DNA of 64,000 bases from Psychrobacter sp. (lineage in GTDB: Bacteria > Pseudomonadota > Gammaproteobacteria > Pseudomonadales > Moraxellaceae): NCBI GenBank assembly GCA_018260445.1, contig JAGLBE010000009.1:47574-111573 (forward strand), written 5' to 3'. The notes below the pieces were generated by a model that saw only the letters and a program-made list of their open reading frames with translations, did not search any database and was not told the origin of the DNA. Numbering within the stretch: the stretch's first letter is position 1; each line of letters opens with the position of its first letter. Positions 38,486-47,488 of this stretch are shown piece by piece. The position numbers were made by a program, and so were the translations under genes.

Positions 38486-39052
38486 GTAATGCTTACCTGC
38501 CCCGTTGAGTCAATGCCATTATCATGATGCTGTACTGTACCTTACTGGATATCAAACTGTCGATAAAGAACGGTGTCATAATAGGTGTGGCCATAGCAGC
38601 ATCACGACGACATAGCACATTAGCTACTCTTTTACTAAGACTAAGCCATGCGTAACCCACCGTTAAAACCCGAAATTATAACATTGAATGCGGCCACAAA
38701 CGATATCTACTCGGTTACCCATCTGGCTATTATTTAATAGTATTGGTATAAGGTGTTGACACTCGGTGCGATGTATCCGCTTATCCGCTAAAGTGTCGCT
38801 AGCCTTTGTTAACCATGCTTAGGGTAGAACCCTATATATTATGGCAACCACTGCATATATCAAGTACACTGTCTATAGGGCGCCGATTTAAGCGATAACT
38901 GATACGTTAATCGATGCGCTTTTCATAATGAGAAAAAATCATTAAGGCGATAGCGACACCTGCTGTGCTTGTATGACGGCTCTTTTTTCTTCTCTATTTT
39001 TCTGCGTCTTATTGCCCTTACTTTGCCCTCTTATAGATACAAGGACTTATTT
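38486..39052. other. divergent intergenic region hemA / lipoprotein
   Basis: No gene is seen in these 567 bases, which should carry promoters for both flanking genes. TTGACA occurs at 38756-38761 on the plus strand but no good -10 stands at the right distance. Confidence 0.4.
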
Positions 39053-39877
39053 ATGAAGACCTCACATAGCTTGACAACCACAGCCCCTATGTTATTGATG
39101 GGGTTATTGATGGCCGCAACATTGGCACTACTGACGGCGTGTGGTGGTGGCGATTCGGACTCTAGCGTCTATGGGTCGAATGACTCTAACCGCTTAGTCG
39201 GCAACTTTGCTGGCTCGACCTTTATGAATGGGTTCGAGGTCACTAACAAAATCAATATAGATGCCAAGGGTAATGTTTTGGGCATTGCTTTTAACACCCA
39301 AGCAAACGCCGCACTAAATAAAACTGTCTATACCATTACCAAAGGCAACTTAAATAGCGCCAAATTATACGAGTTTGATTTATTAGAACCCAGTATCAAC
39401 CGCTATGATGTCTCTAGTCGCAAACAAAACAACGGCGATAGCATTGTATTTAGTTTTAGTAATGTACCCTTAGGCCTAAACCGCCCAAGCTCGCAAACAG
39501 TGAACCGCCTTCCATCCAATAGCAGTGATATTTATTTGGCCGACTTGAAGTCCGTATACAATACCACAACGATCGATTTATCAAACCTCTACGCTAGTGA
39601 CCTTCATCTTTACGCCACGACTAGACCCGATGAAGTAAAGTTTATTTATAGAGACTATAGAGACACGGGGCAATGCCAGCTCGAGGGCTTTATTATTAAA
39701 CAAACTTATCAAACCAATATGCTAGATGTGGAAGGCAGGTTTTCTGGCGCTGCTTGCCAATATAATGGGCAAAAATTTGAGGGTTTACTCACTCGGCTTT
39801 ACCCCAATCAAGACATTGTTATCTTTGGTGCGACTGAATATAATAGCAATGCTATGATGATAACCCCGTCTCCCTAA
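39053..39877 (+). CDS. predicted lipoprotein of unknown function
   Basis: The 274-residue protein starts MKTSHSLTTTAPMLLMGLLM and has the lipobox LLTACGGGDSDSS (Cys near residue 29). The mature part looks beta-rich (NRLVGNFAGSTFMNGFEVTN and similar strands) with two cysteines near the C-terminus (GQCQLEGF and GAACQYNG) that could pair. I do not recognise the family. ATG 39053 is supported by AAGGA seven bases upstream; the frame extends further to a TTG without support. It is followed by the DUF72 gene on the same strand after 83 bases. Confidence 0.7.
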   Translation: MKTSHSLTTTAPMLLMGLLMAATLALLTACGGGDSDSSVYGSNDSNRLVGNFAGSTFMNGFEVTNKINIDAKGNVLGIAFNTQANAALNKTVYTITKGNLNSAKLYEFDLLEPSINRYDVSSRKQNNGDSIVFSFSNVPLGLNRPSSQTVNRLPSNSSDIYLADLKSVYNTTTIDLSNLYASDLHLYATTRPDEVKFIYRDYRDTGQCQLEGFIIKQTYQTNMLDVEGRFSGAACQYNGQKFEGLLTRLYPNQDIVIFGATEYNSNAMMITPSP

Positions 39878-39960
39878 GAAATTTTAAACGATGCGATACA
39901 CGACTCTATACTAGACCAGTTACTAGACCAGAAACCAGACCAGAAATCAAAAAAGGCACT

Positions 39961-40857
39961 ATGCTAGACACCAACCTAGTTACCAACCTAGACATCAACC
40001 TAGACATCAAAACCCCGCAGCCCACGGCGCTACAGCCGACTGTCTACCTTGGCACAGGCGGCTATAGCGACACCGATATGTTGGGTACGCTATACCCGAT
40101 AGGCACCGAAAAAACTGACTTTTTAAGCGAGTATGCTAAGCATTATGGGGCGGTTGAAATCAACAGCACGTTTTATGCGCCTATCGGGCAAAAAGCGTTT
40201 GCCGGGATGCTGCGTAAATCGGATGCTAAAGTTAAATTTGCGGTGAAGCTACATCAAGATTTTACCCATGCGCGTACCGGATCTGCCGACCATGCCCAAG
40301 CCTTTATCACGGCTTTAACGCCGATTATTGAGGCGGACTGCCTAGCCCCTTTGTTGCTACAATTTCCGCATGGGTTTGACCGCACCACCGCCCATCGCCA
40401 CTATTTAGCCAAGCTGGTAGACTGGTTTAGCGGCTATCCGCTGGCGATTGAATTTCGCCATGCCAGTTGGCACATTGCCCAAGTAGAAGACAGTTTTCGT
40501 AAGCTTGGGCTAATTTGGTGCAGTGTAGACTACCCCAAGGTAAACGGCTTGCCCAATTCTCGCTTGCTGCTTACCCAGTCAGACTTGCCAGCCGCTATTA
40601 GGGGTAGCAAGCGTACGGGCTATTTACGGATGCACGGCAATAACGTAAACTGGTGGGAGGCGCATGCGGCAAGCGAGCGTCATGATTATCGCTATTCGGT
40701 GGCTGAGATGCAAGCTTGGGCGCAAACCATTGCCAATCAGCGCCAACACTTTGACACCCTATATGTGTTTTTTCAAAACTCGGTGAATGCGCATGCTTAT
40801 TATAATATCGCTATGTTGCGAGAGGCTTTAAATAGCTTTGGCTTTCAGGTTATGTAG
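39961..40857 (+). CDS. DUF72 family protein (YecE-like)
   Basis: The 298-residue protein matches DUF72: VYLGTGGYSD, DFLSEYAKHYGAVEINSTFY, KFAVKLHQDFTH, LLLQFPHGF, LAIEFRHASWH, GYLRMHGNN and YVFFQNSVNAHAYYNI. The family is a TIM-barrel of unknown activity related to xylose-isomerase-like folds. The N-terminal ~27 residues (NLVTNLDINLDIK) come from short repeats that continue upstream of the start (CTAGACCAG-type at 39912-39945). AAAAGG just upstream supports ATG 39961. Confidence 0.9.
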   Translation: MLDTNLVTNLDINLDIKTPQPTALQPTVYLGTGGYSDTDMLGTLYPIGTEKTDFLSEYAKHYGAVEINSTFYAPIGQKAFAGMLRKSDAKVKFAVKLHQDFTHARTGSADHAQAFITALTPIIEADCLAPLLLQFPHGFDRTTAHRHYLAKLVDWFSGYPLAIEFRHASWHIAQVEDSFRKLGLIWCSVDYPKVNGLPNSRLLLTQSDLPAAIRGSKRTGYLRMHGNNVNWWEAHAASERHDYRYSVAEMQAWAQTIANQRQHFDTLYVFFQNSVNAHAYYNIAMLREALNSFGFQVM

Positions 40858-40872
40858 CAGCAACGGCAGGGT

Positions 40873-41091
40873 TTATTTGTCACTTTGTTTATTTATCTGG
40901 CGATAGGCAAACCAAACGGCAACGGCAACAGCGGCTACAATAGCGCCATAAAACAAGACGTGCATCAGCATAGACTCATTGGCAGCATGGTCATGGCCGG
41001 GATGTGCCATAGCCGACGTGCTAGTCAATAGCAGCGCCATTAGCGCCATGCTAGCTGCCAGTAGGGTTTGAGAGCCGGGTTGTTTGTTCAT
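40873..41091 (-). CDS. small periplasm-facing membrane protein with His-rich motif
   Basis: A 72-residue protein: signal peptide (MNKQPGSQTLLAASMALMAL, cleavage near AMA), the motif HPGHDH directly after it, and one C-terminal transmembrane helix (VLFYGAIVAAVAVAVWFAYR) with a positive tail. The histidines could bind metal, but no family is recognised. ATG 41091 has GGAG eight bases upstream; an ATG at 41103 is the alternative. It is convergent with the DUF72 gene and lies downstream of sodB, separated by a terminator. Confidence 0.65.
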   Translation of the reverse strand: MNKQPGSQTLLAASMALMALLLTSTSAMAHPGHDHAANESMLMHVLFYGAIVAAVAVAVWFAYRQINKQSDK

Positions 41092-41199
41092 AATTTTCTC
41101 CATTGAGTTACCAGCGCAAAATATGCGCTGACGTTAAGGCGTAGGCTACCTTAGCCTGAATCAGCCTATTTGTAAACGGCTTGCCCAAGGTAACCATAA

Positions 41200-41237
41200 A
41201 AAAACCCCATAAGCGCTAACCAACTTATGAGGTTTTT
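41200..41237. terminator. terminator of sodB
   Basis: AAAAACCCCATAAG (41200-41213) pairs with CTTATGAGGTTTTT (41224-41237) with one mismatch and a 10-base loop; T5 or longer on both strands. Confidence 0.8.
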
Positions 41238-41321
41238 AGAACCATGCGGTTTTTAAAATAGGTCGTGATAATGCTCATTTAATAAACAAGCCGAATGAAG
41301 CAAAACGCTTCAGCAATAAGC

Positions 41322-41951
41322 TTACTCTTCAACGCCAGCATCTTGACCTTTATATTTGGCATTGGCGTAATCCCAATTCACCAATTTATTAAGGAAGGTA
41401 TCCACATAGTCAGGGCGACGGTTACGATAATCGATATAATAAGCATGCTCCCACACATCACAAGTCAGCACGGCTACTTTGTCATGCGCTAAGGGGGTAT
41501 CGGCATTGGCGGTTTTCATAATAGACAGTTTGCCGCCTTCAGTGTCCGCTACTAACCATGCCCAACCGGAGCCAAATTGTGAGGTTGCGGCATTTTTAAA
41601 CTCTTCACGAAACTTATCATAAGAGCCAAAATCTTCATCAATCTTTGCTTGCAAATCACCGGTTGGCGCACCGCCACCATTTTCGGGGGTCATACAGTTC
41701 CAATAAAACGTATGGTTCCACACTTGCGCTGCTTGGTTGAACAAGGTTTGTTTGCTATCGTCTTTGGCAGCGGCAACAATGATTTCTGACAGCTCTTTAT
41801 CTTCTAAGCCCGAGCCTGGTAAAAGCTCATTAAGCTTATTGACATAAGCGGCATGATGTTTATCATGATGGAACTCCAACGTTTCGGCGCTGATATGCGG
41901 CTCAAGTGCGTCTTTGGCATAAGGTAGAGACGGTAAGGTAATGTTTGACAT
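41322..41951 (-). CDS. sodB: superoxide dismutase, iron type
   Basis: The 209-residue enzyme has the Fe/Mn SOD ligands: His in LEFHHDKHHAAYV, His in WNHTFYWNCM, and Asp and His in DVWEHAYYIDY. The AAQVWNHTFYW segment with Gln at the outer-sphere position is typical of iron-dependent SodB. It converts cytosolic superoxide to hydrogen peroxide and oxygen. It stands alone, with a terminator downstream and a 355-base divergent region upstream shared with rdgB. Confidence 0.96.
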   Translation of the reverse strand: MSNITLPSLPYAKDALEPHISAETLEFHHDKHHAAYVNKLNELLPGSGLEDKELSEIIVAAAKDDSKQTLFNQAAQVWNHTFYWNCMTPENGGGAPTGDLQAKIDEDFGSYDKFREEFKNAATSQFGSGWAWLVADTEGGKLSIMKTANADTPLAHDKVAVLTCDVWEHAYYIDYRNRRPDYVDTFLNKLVNWDYANAKYKGQDAGVEE

Positions 41952-42306
41952 AGTGTTTTATCCTTGGCTGGTTCAGACCTCTGTCAGCTATAGTTTAGCT
42001 TTAAATTAAGACCGACAAAGCTGATTTGGCTAATTATTGTTAATGGTTTTGTTCATTGTGGTAGTGATGATAATGTTAACAGATTTTACAGTCAATGAGT
42101 GTGTAACTCAAGTCAGACCAAACCCAACTAGGCGCTATTGAAGCATGAAAAACAGAAACCTAATCCTGATCCTAATAAAAGCATAGGGTTTAGCCTTGGC
42201 GCACAGTATAACAAGTGACAAGCGCAAACTCAGTTACTGAATGTTATAGCCGATAACGGTTCCCAGTCAAATTTCAGTCAAACGTATCATTGAAGACGCC
42301 CAACCT
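41952..42306. other. divergent intergenic region sodB / rdgB
   Basis: No gene and no confident promoter or operator were recognised in these 355 bases; a Fur-like box was not evident by eye. Confidence 0.35.
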
Positions 42307-43056
42307 ATGACTAACCCGATTAACCCGAGCACGAGCGAAAACCATATGACAACAGCCTATCAGCTCAATCAACCTAAGACGTCATCCCCTGCTTCACTTG
42401 CAGACCCTTTATCACTAACAGACCCTTTATCACTAACAGACAAAAACGCCCGTTGGGTGCTGGCCAGCAATAATAAAGGCAAGCTTAGCGAATTTAAGCG
42501 CTTGTTTGCTCAGGCGGATATGGCTATCGACTTAGTGACTCAAGGGGAGTTGCACATTGAAGAGGCGGTGGAAGACGGGTTAAGTTTTGTGGAGAATGCC
42601 ATTATCAAGGCGCGCCATGCCAGCAAACTTAGTGGCCTACCTGCCATTAGTGACGATTCGGGGCTGTGCGTGCCGGCACTGAATAATGCACCCGGTATTT
42701 ATTCGGCGAGGTATGCCGGTGAGCATGGCAATGGGGCTAAAAATAACGCCAAACTACTTGACGATTTACAGCCTTGGCGTGCGGCCAACCCAAACTTGCC
42801 CATTTCGGCCTACTTTGTGTGTGTGCTGGCGATGGTGCGCCATGCGGATGACCCATTACCCATTATTGCCCAAGGCTTATGGCACGGCGAGATATTAGTT
42901 GCCCCATTAGGCGACAACGGTTTTGGCTACGACCCTGTGTTTTGGTTGCCCAAGCAGCAACAGACGGCAGCGCAGCTTGATGCCAAGACCAAAAATACGT
43001 TAAGCCACCGTGGTCAGGCCCTTACCCTACTGCTACAGCAATTAAACACGCTGTAA
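42307..43056 (+). CDS. rdgB: RdgB/HAM1 family XTP/dITP pyrophosphatase
   Basis: The 249-residue protein contains the HAM1 core from residue ~48: WVLASNNKGKLSEFKRLF, GLSFVENAIIKARHASKLSG, AISDDSGLCVPAL, PGIYSARYAG, and GFGYDPVFWLP near the end. It hydrolyses non-canonical purine triphosphates to keep them out of DNA. RdgB proteins have about 195-200 residues; here a 47-residue N-terminal tail includes a perfect 18-bp duplication (42401-42436) coding DPLSLT twice. A second in-frame ATG at 42349 would not remove the repeat. No clear Shine-Dalgarno. Confidence 0.92.
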   Translation: MTNPINPSTSENHMTTAYQLNQPKTSSPASLADPLSLTDPLSLTDKNARWVLASNNKGKLSEFKRLFAQADMAIDLVTQGELHIEEAVEDGLSFVENAIIKARHASKLSGLPAISDDSGLCVPALNNAPGIYSARYAGEHGNGAKNNAKLLDDLQPWRAANPNLPISAYFVCVLAMVRHADDPLPIIAQGLWHGEILVAPLGDNGFGYDPVFWLPKQQQTAAQLDAKTKNTLSHRGQALTLLLQQLNTL

Positions 43057-43382
43057 GGGCCTAGCCCACGAATAACGCAAGCTTAGCCGCCATCCTGTTA
43101 CCGTTACACCCCTTTTTAGAGAGAAAATGCCGTATATCAGCGATAATTTTTTACTTTGATGTGCTGATAGATTATACTGTTCTACTTTTAAATTTTATCG
43201 CAAATACAGCACCCTATTTAAAATAGCTGTCATTTTGCTACCCTGTTTTGTTACTACTTTGAAATATAGGCGTATGAACAACGTTTTCACTGATTAAAAT
43301 TGCCGATAAGTCTTGTTAAATACGCCTTTATCATCCTATACATTCATTTACCTAAACTGATTTATCTAAAAGGTTATTCACC
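43057..43382. other. intergenic region rdgB-tig
   Basis: No gene is seen. The region contains the predicted tig promoter and a roughly 200-base AT-rich leader; no heat-shock promoter was evident. Confidence 0.4.
43150..43178 (+). promoter_or_regulatory. predicted sigma-70 promoter of tig
   Basis: TTTACT (43150-43155), 17-base spacer, TATACT (43173-43178), 205 bases before the trigger factor start codon. Confidence 0.5.
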
Positions 43383-44720
43383 ATGGCTAAAGATTTGCAA
43401 ATCACCACCAACAAAACTTCTGACAACCAAACCCAGCTTAACGTTAAGGTGCCGGTTGAACAAATTCAAAACAAAGTAGAAGGCCGCTTACGGCAAGTTG
43501 CCAAAACCGCTAAGATTGACGGTTTTCGTAAAGGGAAAGTGCCGATATCGCATATTCGCTCGCAATATGGTGCTGGCATCCAGCAAGAAGTTATCAATGA
43601 TGTGATTCGTGACACCGTTTTTGAAGCCATTAAAGCAGAAAACATACGCGCTGTGGGTATGCCAAACATTGACGATGTGAAACTTGAAGACGAGTTTTTG
43701 GTGTATCAAGCCACGGTTGAGATATTCCCAGAAATTAAAGTGGCCGGCATAAACGACATCGAAATCGAGCGTCATATTACCGATATCAACGAAGAGGATG
43801 TCGACGTGATGATTGAGAATTTACGCAAACAGCGTCAAGAGTTTGTTGAAAAAGAAGGCGCTTCTGAAGATGGTGACCAAGTTATCTTCGATTTTGAGGG
43901 CAGCATCGATGGCGAGCAATTTGAGGGCGGCGCAGCAACCGACTTTAAATTGACCCTAGGTAGCAATCAGATGATTCCCGGTTTTGAGGCGGGCATCAAA
44001 GGCATGAGTGCTGGCGATGAAAAAACCATCGATGTCACCTTTCCAGAAGACTATCAAGCCGAAGAGCTGGCTGGCAAAGCGGCGCAGTTTAACATTCATT
44101 TGAAAAAAGTTGAAGCGGCTAAGTTACCCGAGATTGATACCGAATTTTTAGAACAATTTGGCGTCACCGAAGGCGGCATTGAACAACTGCGTACCGAAGT
44201 GCGTAAAAATATGACCCGTGAAATCAAAAACGCAGCCCGTAACCAAGTCAAACAAGCGGCTTTTGATGCCTTACTGGAAAAAAATGAGTTTGATGTGCCA
44301 AGCGCGATGTTAGAACAAGAGGTAGACCGCCAGCGTGACCTATTGATGCAACGTTTTGCCCAGCAGTTTGGGGGTAATGCCGATAGCATCGATAAAGATA
44401 TGTTGCCGCGTGAGATGTTTGAAGACCAAGCGCTACGTGCTACCCGTCTTGGCATCTTAGTGTCTCGCCTCATTGAGGAAAACAACTTGCAAGTGGATCA
44501 AGAGCGGGTTGAGACGTTTATTAAAGAAACGGCGGAAAACTACGAAGATCCAAGCGAAGTGATTGACTATTATACCAACGACAAACAACAACGTGCTAAT
44601 ATTGAGTCCGTGGTGTTAGAAGATCAGGTGGTTGACTTTTTAATCGACCAAGGCAAAGTTATCGATAAGCAGGTTGGCTATCAAGAGCTATTGGCCGCTC
44701 AGCAACAAAGCATGATGTAA
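43383..44720 (+). CDS. tig: trigger factor
   Basis: The 445-residue protein has the three trigger-factor domains: ribosome-binding N-domain with the signature region IDGFRKGKVP, a FKBP-type PPIase domain (~150-240: DQVIFDFEGSIDGEQFEGGA, MIPGFEAGIKGMSAGDEKTI) and the helical C-domain. It meets nascent chains at the ribosome exit tunnel. It opens the conserved tig-clpP-clpX cluster; a strong terminator follows, so clpP probably has its own promoter. Confidence 0.98.
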   Translation: MAKDLQITTNKTSDNQTQLNVKVPVEQIQNKVEGRLRQVAKTAKIDGFRKGKVPISHIRSQYGAGIQQEVINDVIRDTVFEAIKAENIRAVGMPNIDDVKLEDEFLVYQATVEIFPEIKVAGINDIEIERHITDINEEDVDVMIENLRKQRQEFVEKEGASEDGDQVIFDFEGSIDGEQFEGGAATDFKLTLGSNQMIPGFEAGIKGMSAGDEKTIDVTFPEDYQAEELAGKAAQFNIHLKKVEAAKLPEIDTEFLEQFGVTEGGIEQLRTEVRKNMTREIKNAARNQVKQAAFDALLEKNEFDVPSAMLEQEVDRQRDLLMQRFAQQFGGNADSIDKDMLPREMFEDQALRATRLGILVSRLIEENNLQVDQERVETFIKETAENYEDPSEVIDYYTNDKQQRANIESVVLEDQVVDFLIDQGKVIDKQVGYQELLAAQQQSMM

Positions 44721-44781
44721 GCGTCCAATATAACCTTAAGTCATGTTTTAAAAGGGGTATAAGCCAAGTTATCCTGCCAAG

Positions 44782-44812
44782 ATGCCCTAACCCTTCACGT
44801 TAGGGCATTTTT
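44782..44812 (+). terminator. terminator of tig
   Basis: ATGCCCTAAC (44782-44791) and GTTAGGGCAT (44799-44808), 10-bp stem with 7-base loop, followed by TTTTG. Confidence 0.85.
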
Positions 44813-45014
44813 GTCTAAAGCGGTGGCTTGATTTCTGCCAACTTACCCCTAACTATATTAGGATGTTCTTAACAGTTAAACTGCCCCTCGATGAGTAACC
44901 GGCGAAAGCGACAACTTACTTCACTGCTTAGCCAAAAGTTAGCCAAACGCCCATTTAGCCACATAACATTCAATACTAGTCAGGGTAGCCTGACCCAATA
45001 GACAGGAATTATCT

Positions 45015-45725
45015 ATGAACCATCCAGATGTTGACCGTATTATCGCCAATCCGCATTTTGCCGCGCTGGTCAATGCACAGGACGCATTGGTCAATCAGCT
45101 ACACGACGCCACTGTGAACCCGATGCAAGCCGCTCTAATACCTATGGTGGTGGAGCAATCGGCACGCGGTGAACGCTCGTTTGATATTTACTCACGCCTG
45201 CTACGTGAACGGGTTATCTTTTTAACCGGTCAAGTGGAAGACAATATGGCCAACCTCATTGTGGCGCAGCTGTTGTTTTTAGAGGCCGAAAACCCAGAAA
45301 AAGACATCCATTTATATATTAACTCGCCCGGCGGCTCCGTTAGTGCCGGCCTAGCGGTGTTTGATACCATGAACTTTATCAAACCTGAAGTGTCCACCAT
45401 TTGCATGGGCGGCGCGTATAGCATGGGCTCATTTTTATTGGCAGCGGGGCAAAAAGGCAAGCGTTATGCCCTCGCCAACTCTCGAGTGATGATTCATCAG
45501 CCCTCTGGCGGCACCCAAGGCCAAGCCACGGATATTGAAATCAATGCCCGCGAAATCCTAAAAATCCGTGAACGTCTCAACCGTATTTTGGCCGAGCGTA
45601 CCGGTCAGCCGCTGGAAAAAATTGAGCGTGATGTCGAGCGTGATTATTGGTTAGATGCTGCTGAGGCAAAAGAGTATGGCTTGGTGGATGCGGTGCTAGA
45701 ACATCGCCCCGAAGAAGATAAGTAA
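45015..45725 (+). CDS. clpP: ATP-dependent Clp protease proteolytic subunit
   Basis: The 236-residue protein shows the ClpP triad: Ser136 in [14 protein letters not shown], His161 in [12 protein letters not shown], Asp206 in [13 protein letters not shown]. The residues around the nucleophile (GGAYSMGS) differ slightly from the common GQAASMGA. The N-terminus is about 30 residues longer than in E. coli, where a propeptide is removed by self-cleavage. Two ClpP heptamers form the proteolytic chamber fed by ClpX. clpX follows after 107 bases on the same strand. The nearest sequence before ATG is CAGGAATT, a usable Shine-Dalgarno. Confidence 0.97.
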   Translation: MNHPDVDRIIANPHFAALVNAQDALVNQLHDATVNPMQAALIPMVVEQSARGERSFDIYSRLLRERVIFLTGQVEDNMANLIVAQLLFLEAENPEKDIHLYINSPGGSVSAGLAVFDTMNFIKPEVSTICMGGAYSMGSFLLAAGQKGKRYALANSRVMIHQPSGGTQGQATDIEINAREILKIRERLNRILAERTGQPLEKIERDVERDYWLDAAEAKEYGLVDAVLEHRPEEDK

Positions 45726-45832
45726 ACATAAAAAAGACAGTGGTTTGCTTTGAGACAATTGATGACTAGGGGCTGTCTGTTTGGTCGATAAGACAGAGAC
45801 GACCCCATACCAACTATTAAGGAGCGTCAAGC

Positions 45833-47119
45833 ATGGCTAAAGACAAGACACCGCATTGTTCGTTTTGCGGTAAGAGAAAAGACGAGGTGTCCCAGCTTAT
45901 TGCAGCAGATGATGCGAATATTTGTAATGAATGCGTGGCGCTGTGCACGGATTTGATTGAGGATAGCGGTGAGTTTGAGCCCACTGATGAGGGCATAGAT
46001 GACGTAAAATCCGCTTGGTTGGATAAAAAGCTACCTACTCCAAAAGAGATACGTGAGCATTTAGACGGCTACGTGATTGGTCAAAGCACTGCCAAAAAAG
46101 CCTTGTCTGTTGCCGTCTATAACCATTACAAACGCCTCAAAGTGGCGGCAAAATTGGCGAGCGATAAAAAACAAGCCAAGCTGGGCGCTGATGAGGCGAT
46201 GGTGGAGTTGTCTAAAAGCAATATCTTGATTATTGGCCCTACTGGCTCGGGCAAAACGCTATTGGCGCAAACCCTAGCGCGTATGCTCGATGTGCCATTT
46301 GCCATGGCGGATGCCACGACGCTAACCGAAGCCGGTTATGTGGGTGAAGACGTGGAAAACATTGTGCAAAAGCTGTTGCAAGCGGCCGATTATGATGTCG
46401 AGAAAGCCGAACAAGGCATTATTTACGTCGATGAGATTGATAAAATCAGTAAAAAGGGTGAGAACATGTCCATCACTCGCGATGTGTCGGGTGAAGGGGT
46501 ACAGCAGGCGTTACTCAAGCTAATTGAAGGCACGGTTGCCGCCATTCCGCCGCACGGTGGCCGCAAACATCCCAATCAAGAGCTGATTCAGGTCGATACC
46601 AGCAACATCCTTATTATTGTGGGTGGTGCCTTTTCTGGGCTGGATAAAGTAGTGCAGCAGCGTACTGAAAAAACCGGTATTGGCTTTAACGCCAGCGTCA
46701 AGTCGAAAGACAATGGCCAGCAGATATCGGAGTTATTTAAGCAAGTCGAGCCGGAGGATTTGATTAAATTTGGGCTGATACCGGAGCTTATCGGACGTCT
46801 GCCAGTGATTGCCACGTTAGAAGAGCTGGATGAAGCGGCGCTGATGCAAATCTTGACTGAGCCAAAGAATGCGATTGTGAAGCAGTATCAATATCTGTTC
46901 GAGATGGAAGGCGCCAAGCTGACCTTTACCGAAGAAGCTCTTGAGGCCATTGCCAAAAAAGCGATGGAGCGTAAAACGGGCGCCCGTGGTCTACGCTCGA
47001 TTGTCGAAAATGCCTTATTAGACACCATGTACGACTTGCCGTCGATGACCGAGGCAAAATCGTCGGTGATTGTGGATGCATCGGTGATTAATGACGGTGC
47101 TATTCCCGCTATTGCATAA
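45833..47119 (+). CDS. clpX: ATP-dependent Clp protease ATP-binding subunit ClpX
   Basis: The 428-residue AAA+ unfoldase has the N-terminal zinc-binding domain (C9, C12, C31, C34), Walker A GPTGSGKT at 135-142, Walker [11 protein letters not shown], the IGF-type ClpP-binding loop region ([10 protein letters not shown]), and sensor 2 in [16 protein letters not shown]. It recognises tagged substrates and threads them into ClpP. AAGGAG lies close upstream of ATG. It ends the tig-clpP-clpX cluster, with a strong terminator downstream; lon is not in the window. Confidence 0.98.
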   Translation: MAKDKTPHCSFCGKRKDEVSQLIAADDANICNECVALCTDLIEDSGEFEPTDEGIDDVKSAWLDKKLPTPKEIREHLDGYVIGQSTAKKALSVAVYNHYKRLKVAAKLASDKKQAKLGADEAMVELSKSNILIIGPTGSGKTLLAQTLARMLDVPFAMADATTLTEAGYVGEDVENIVQKLLQAADYDVEKAEQGIIYVDEIDKISKKGENMSITRDVSGEGVQQALLKLIEGTVAAIPPHGGRKHPNQELIQVDTSNILIIVGGAFSGLDKVVQQRTEKTGIGFNASVKSKDNGQQISELFKQVEPEDLIKFGLIPELIGRLPVIATLEELDEAALMQILTEPKNAIVKQYQYLFEMEGAKLTFTEEALEAIAKKAMERKTGARGLRSIVENALLDTMYDLPSMTEAKSSVIVDASVINDGAIPAIA

Positions 47120-47201
47120 CGGCTCATAGCATCGATAAACGCCTTGTTTAGCGCATGCTGTTTATGCGCCTATTTGACGCCTTATACCCTGACTCTTTTT
47201 T

Positions 47202-47235
47202 AAAACGCCTATCCTTTAGCGGATAGGCGTTTTTT
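47202..47235. terminator. terminator of clpX
   Basis: AAAACGCCTATCC (47202-47214) and GGATAGGCGTTTT (47221-47233) form a 13-bp perfect stem with a 6-base loop followed by more T. The rest of 47120-47488 shows no gene. Confidence 0.88.
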
Positions 47236-47488
47236 ATTGGCGCTAAATGGGGCTAAACTTAGCGAAATGCGCTGTCCCTATCTAGCGTATTAAATTGTTA
47301 AAAAATGCAGTGATTGCCCCTAAAAGATGATATACGCCTTGATGCCTGTTAGAATATAGACGGCATATTACATTGCAGCATGGCTGTAAACGCCCAAGCC
47401 AAAATGCTGACATCAGTGCCAAATGCTCCTATAATCGTCAAATACCTAATAAAAACCATCTAACCACCTAAAGGAATACACTACTATA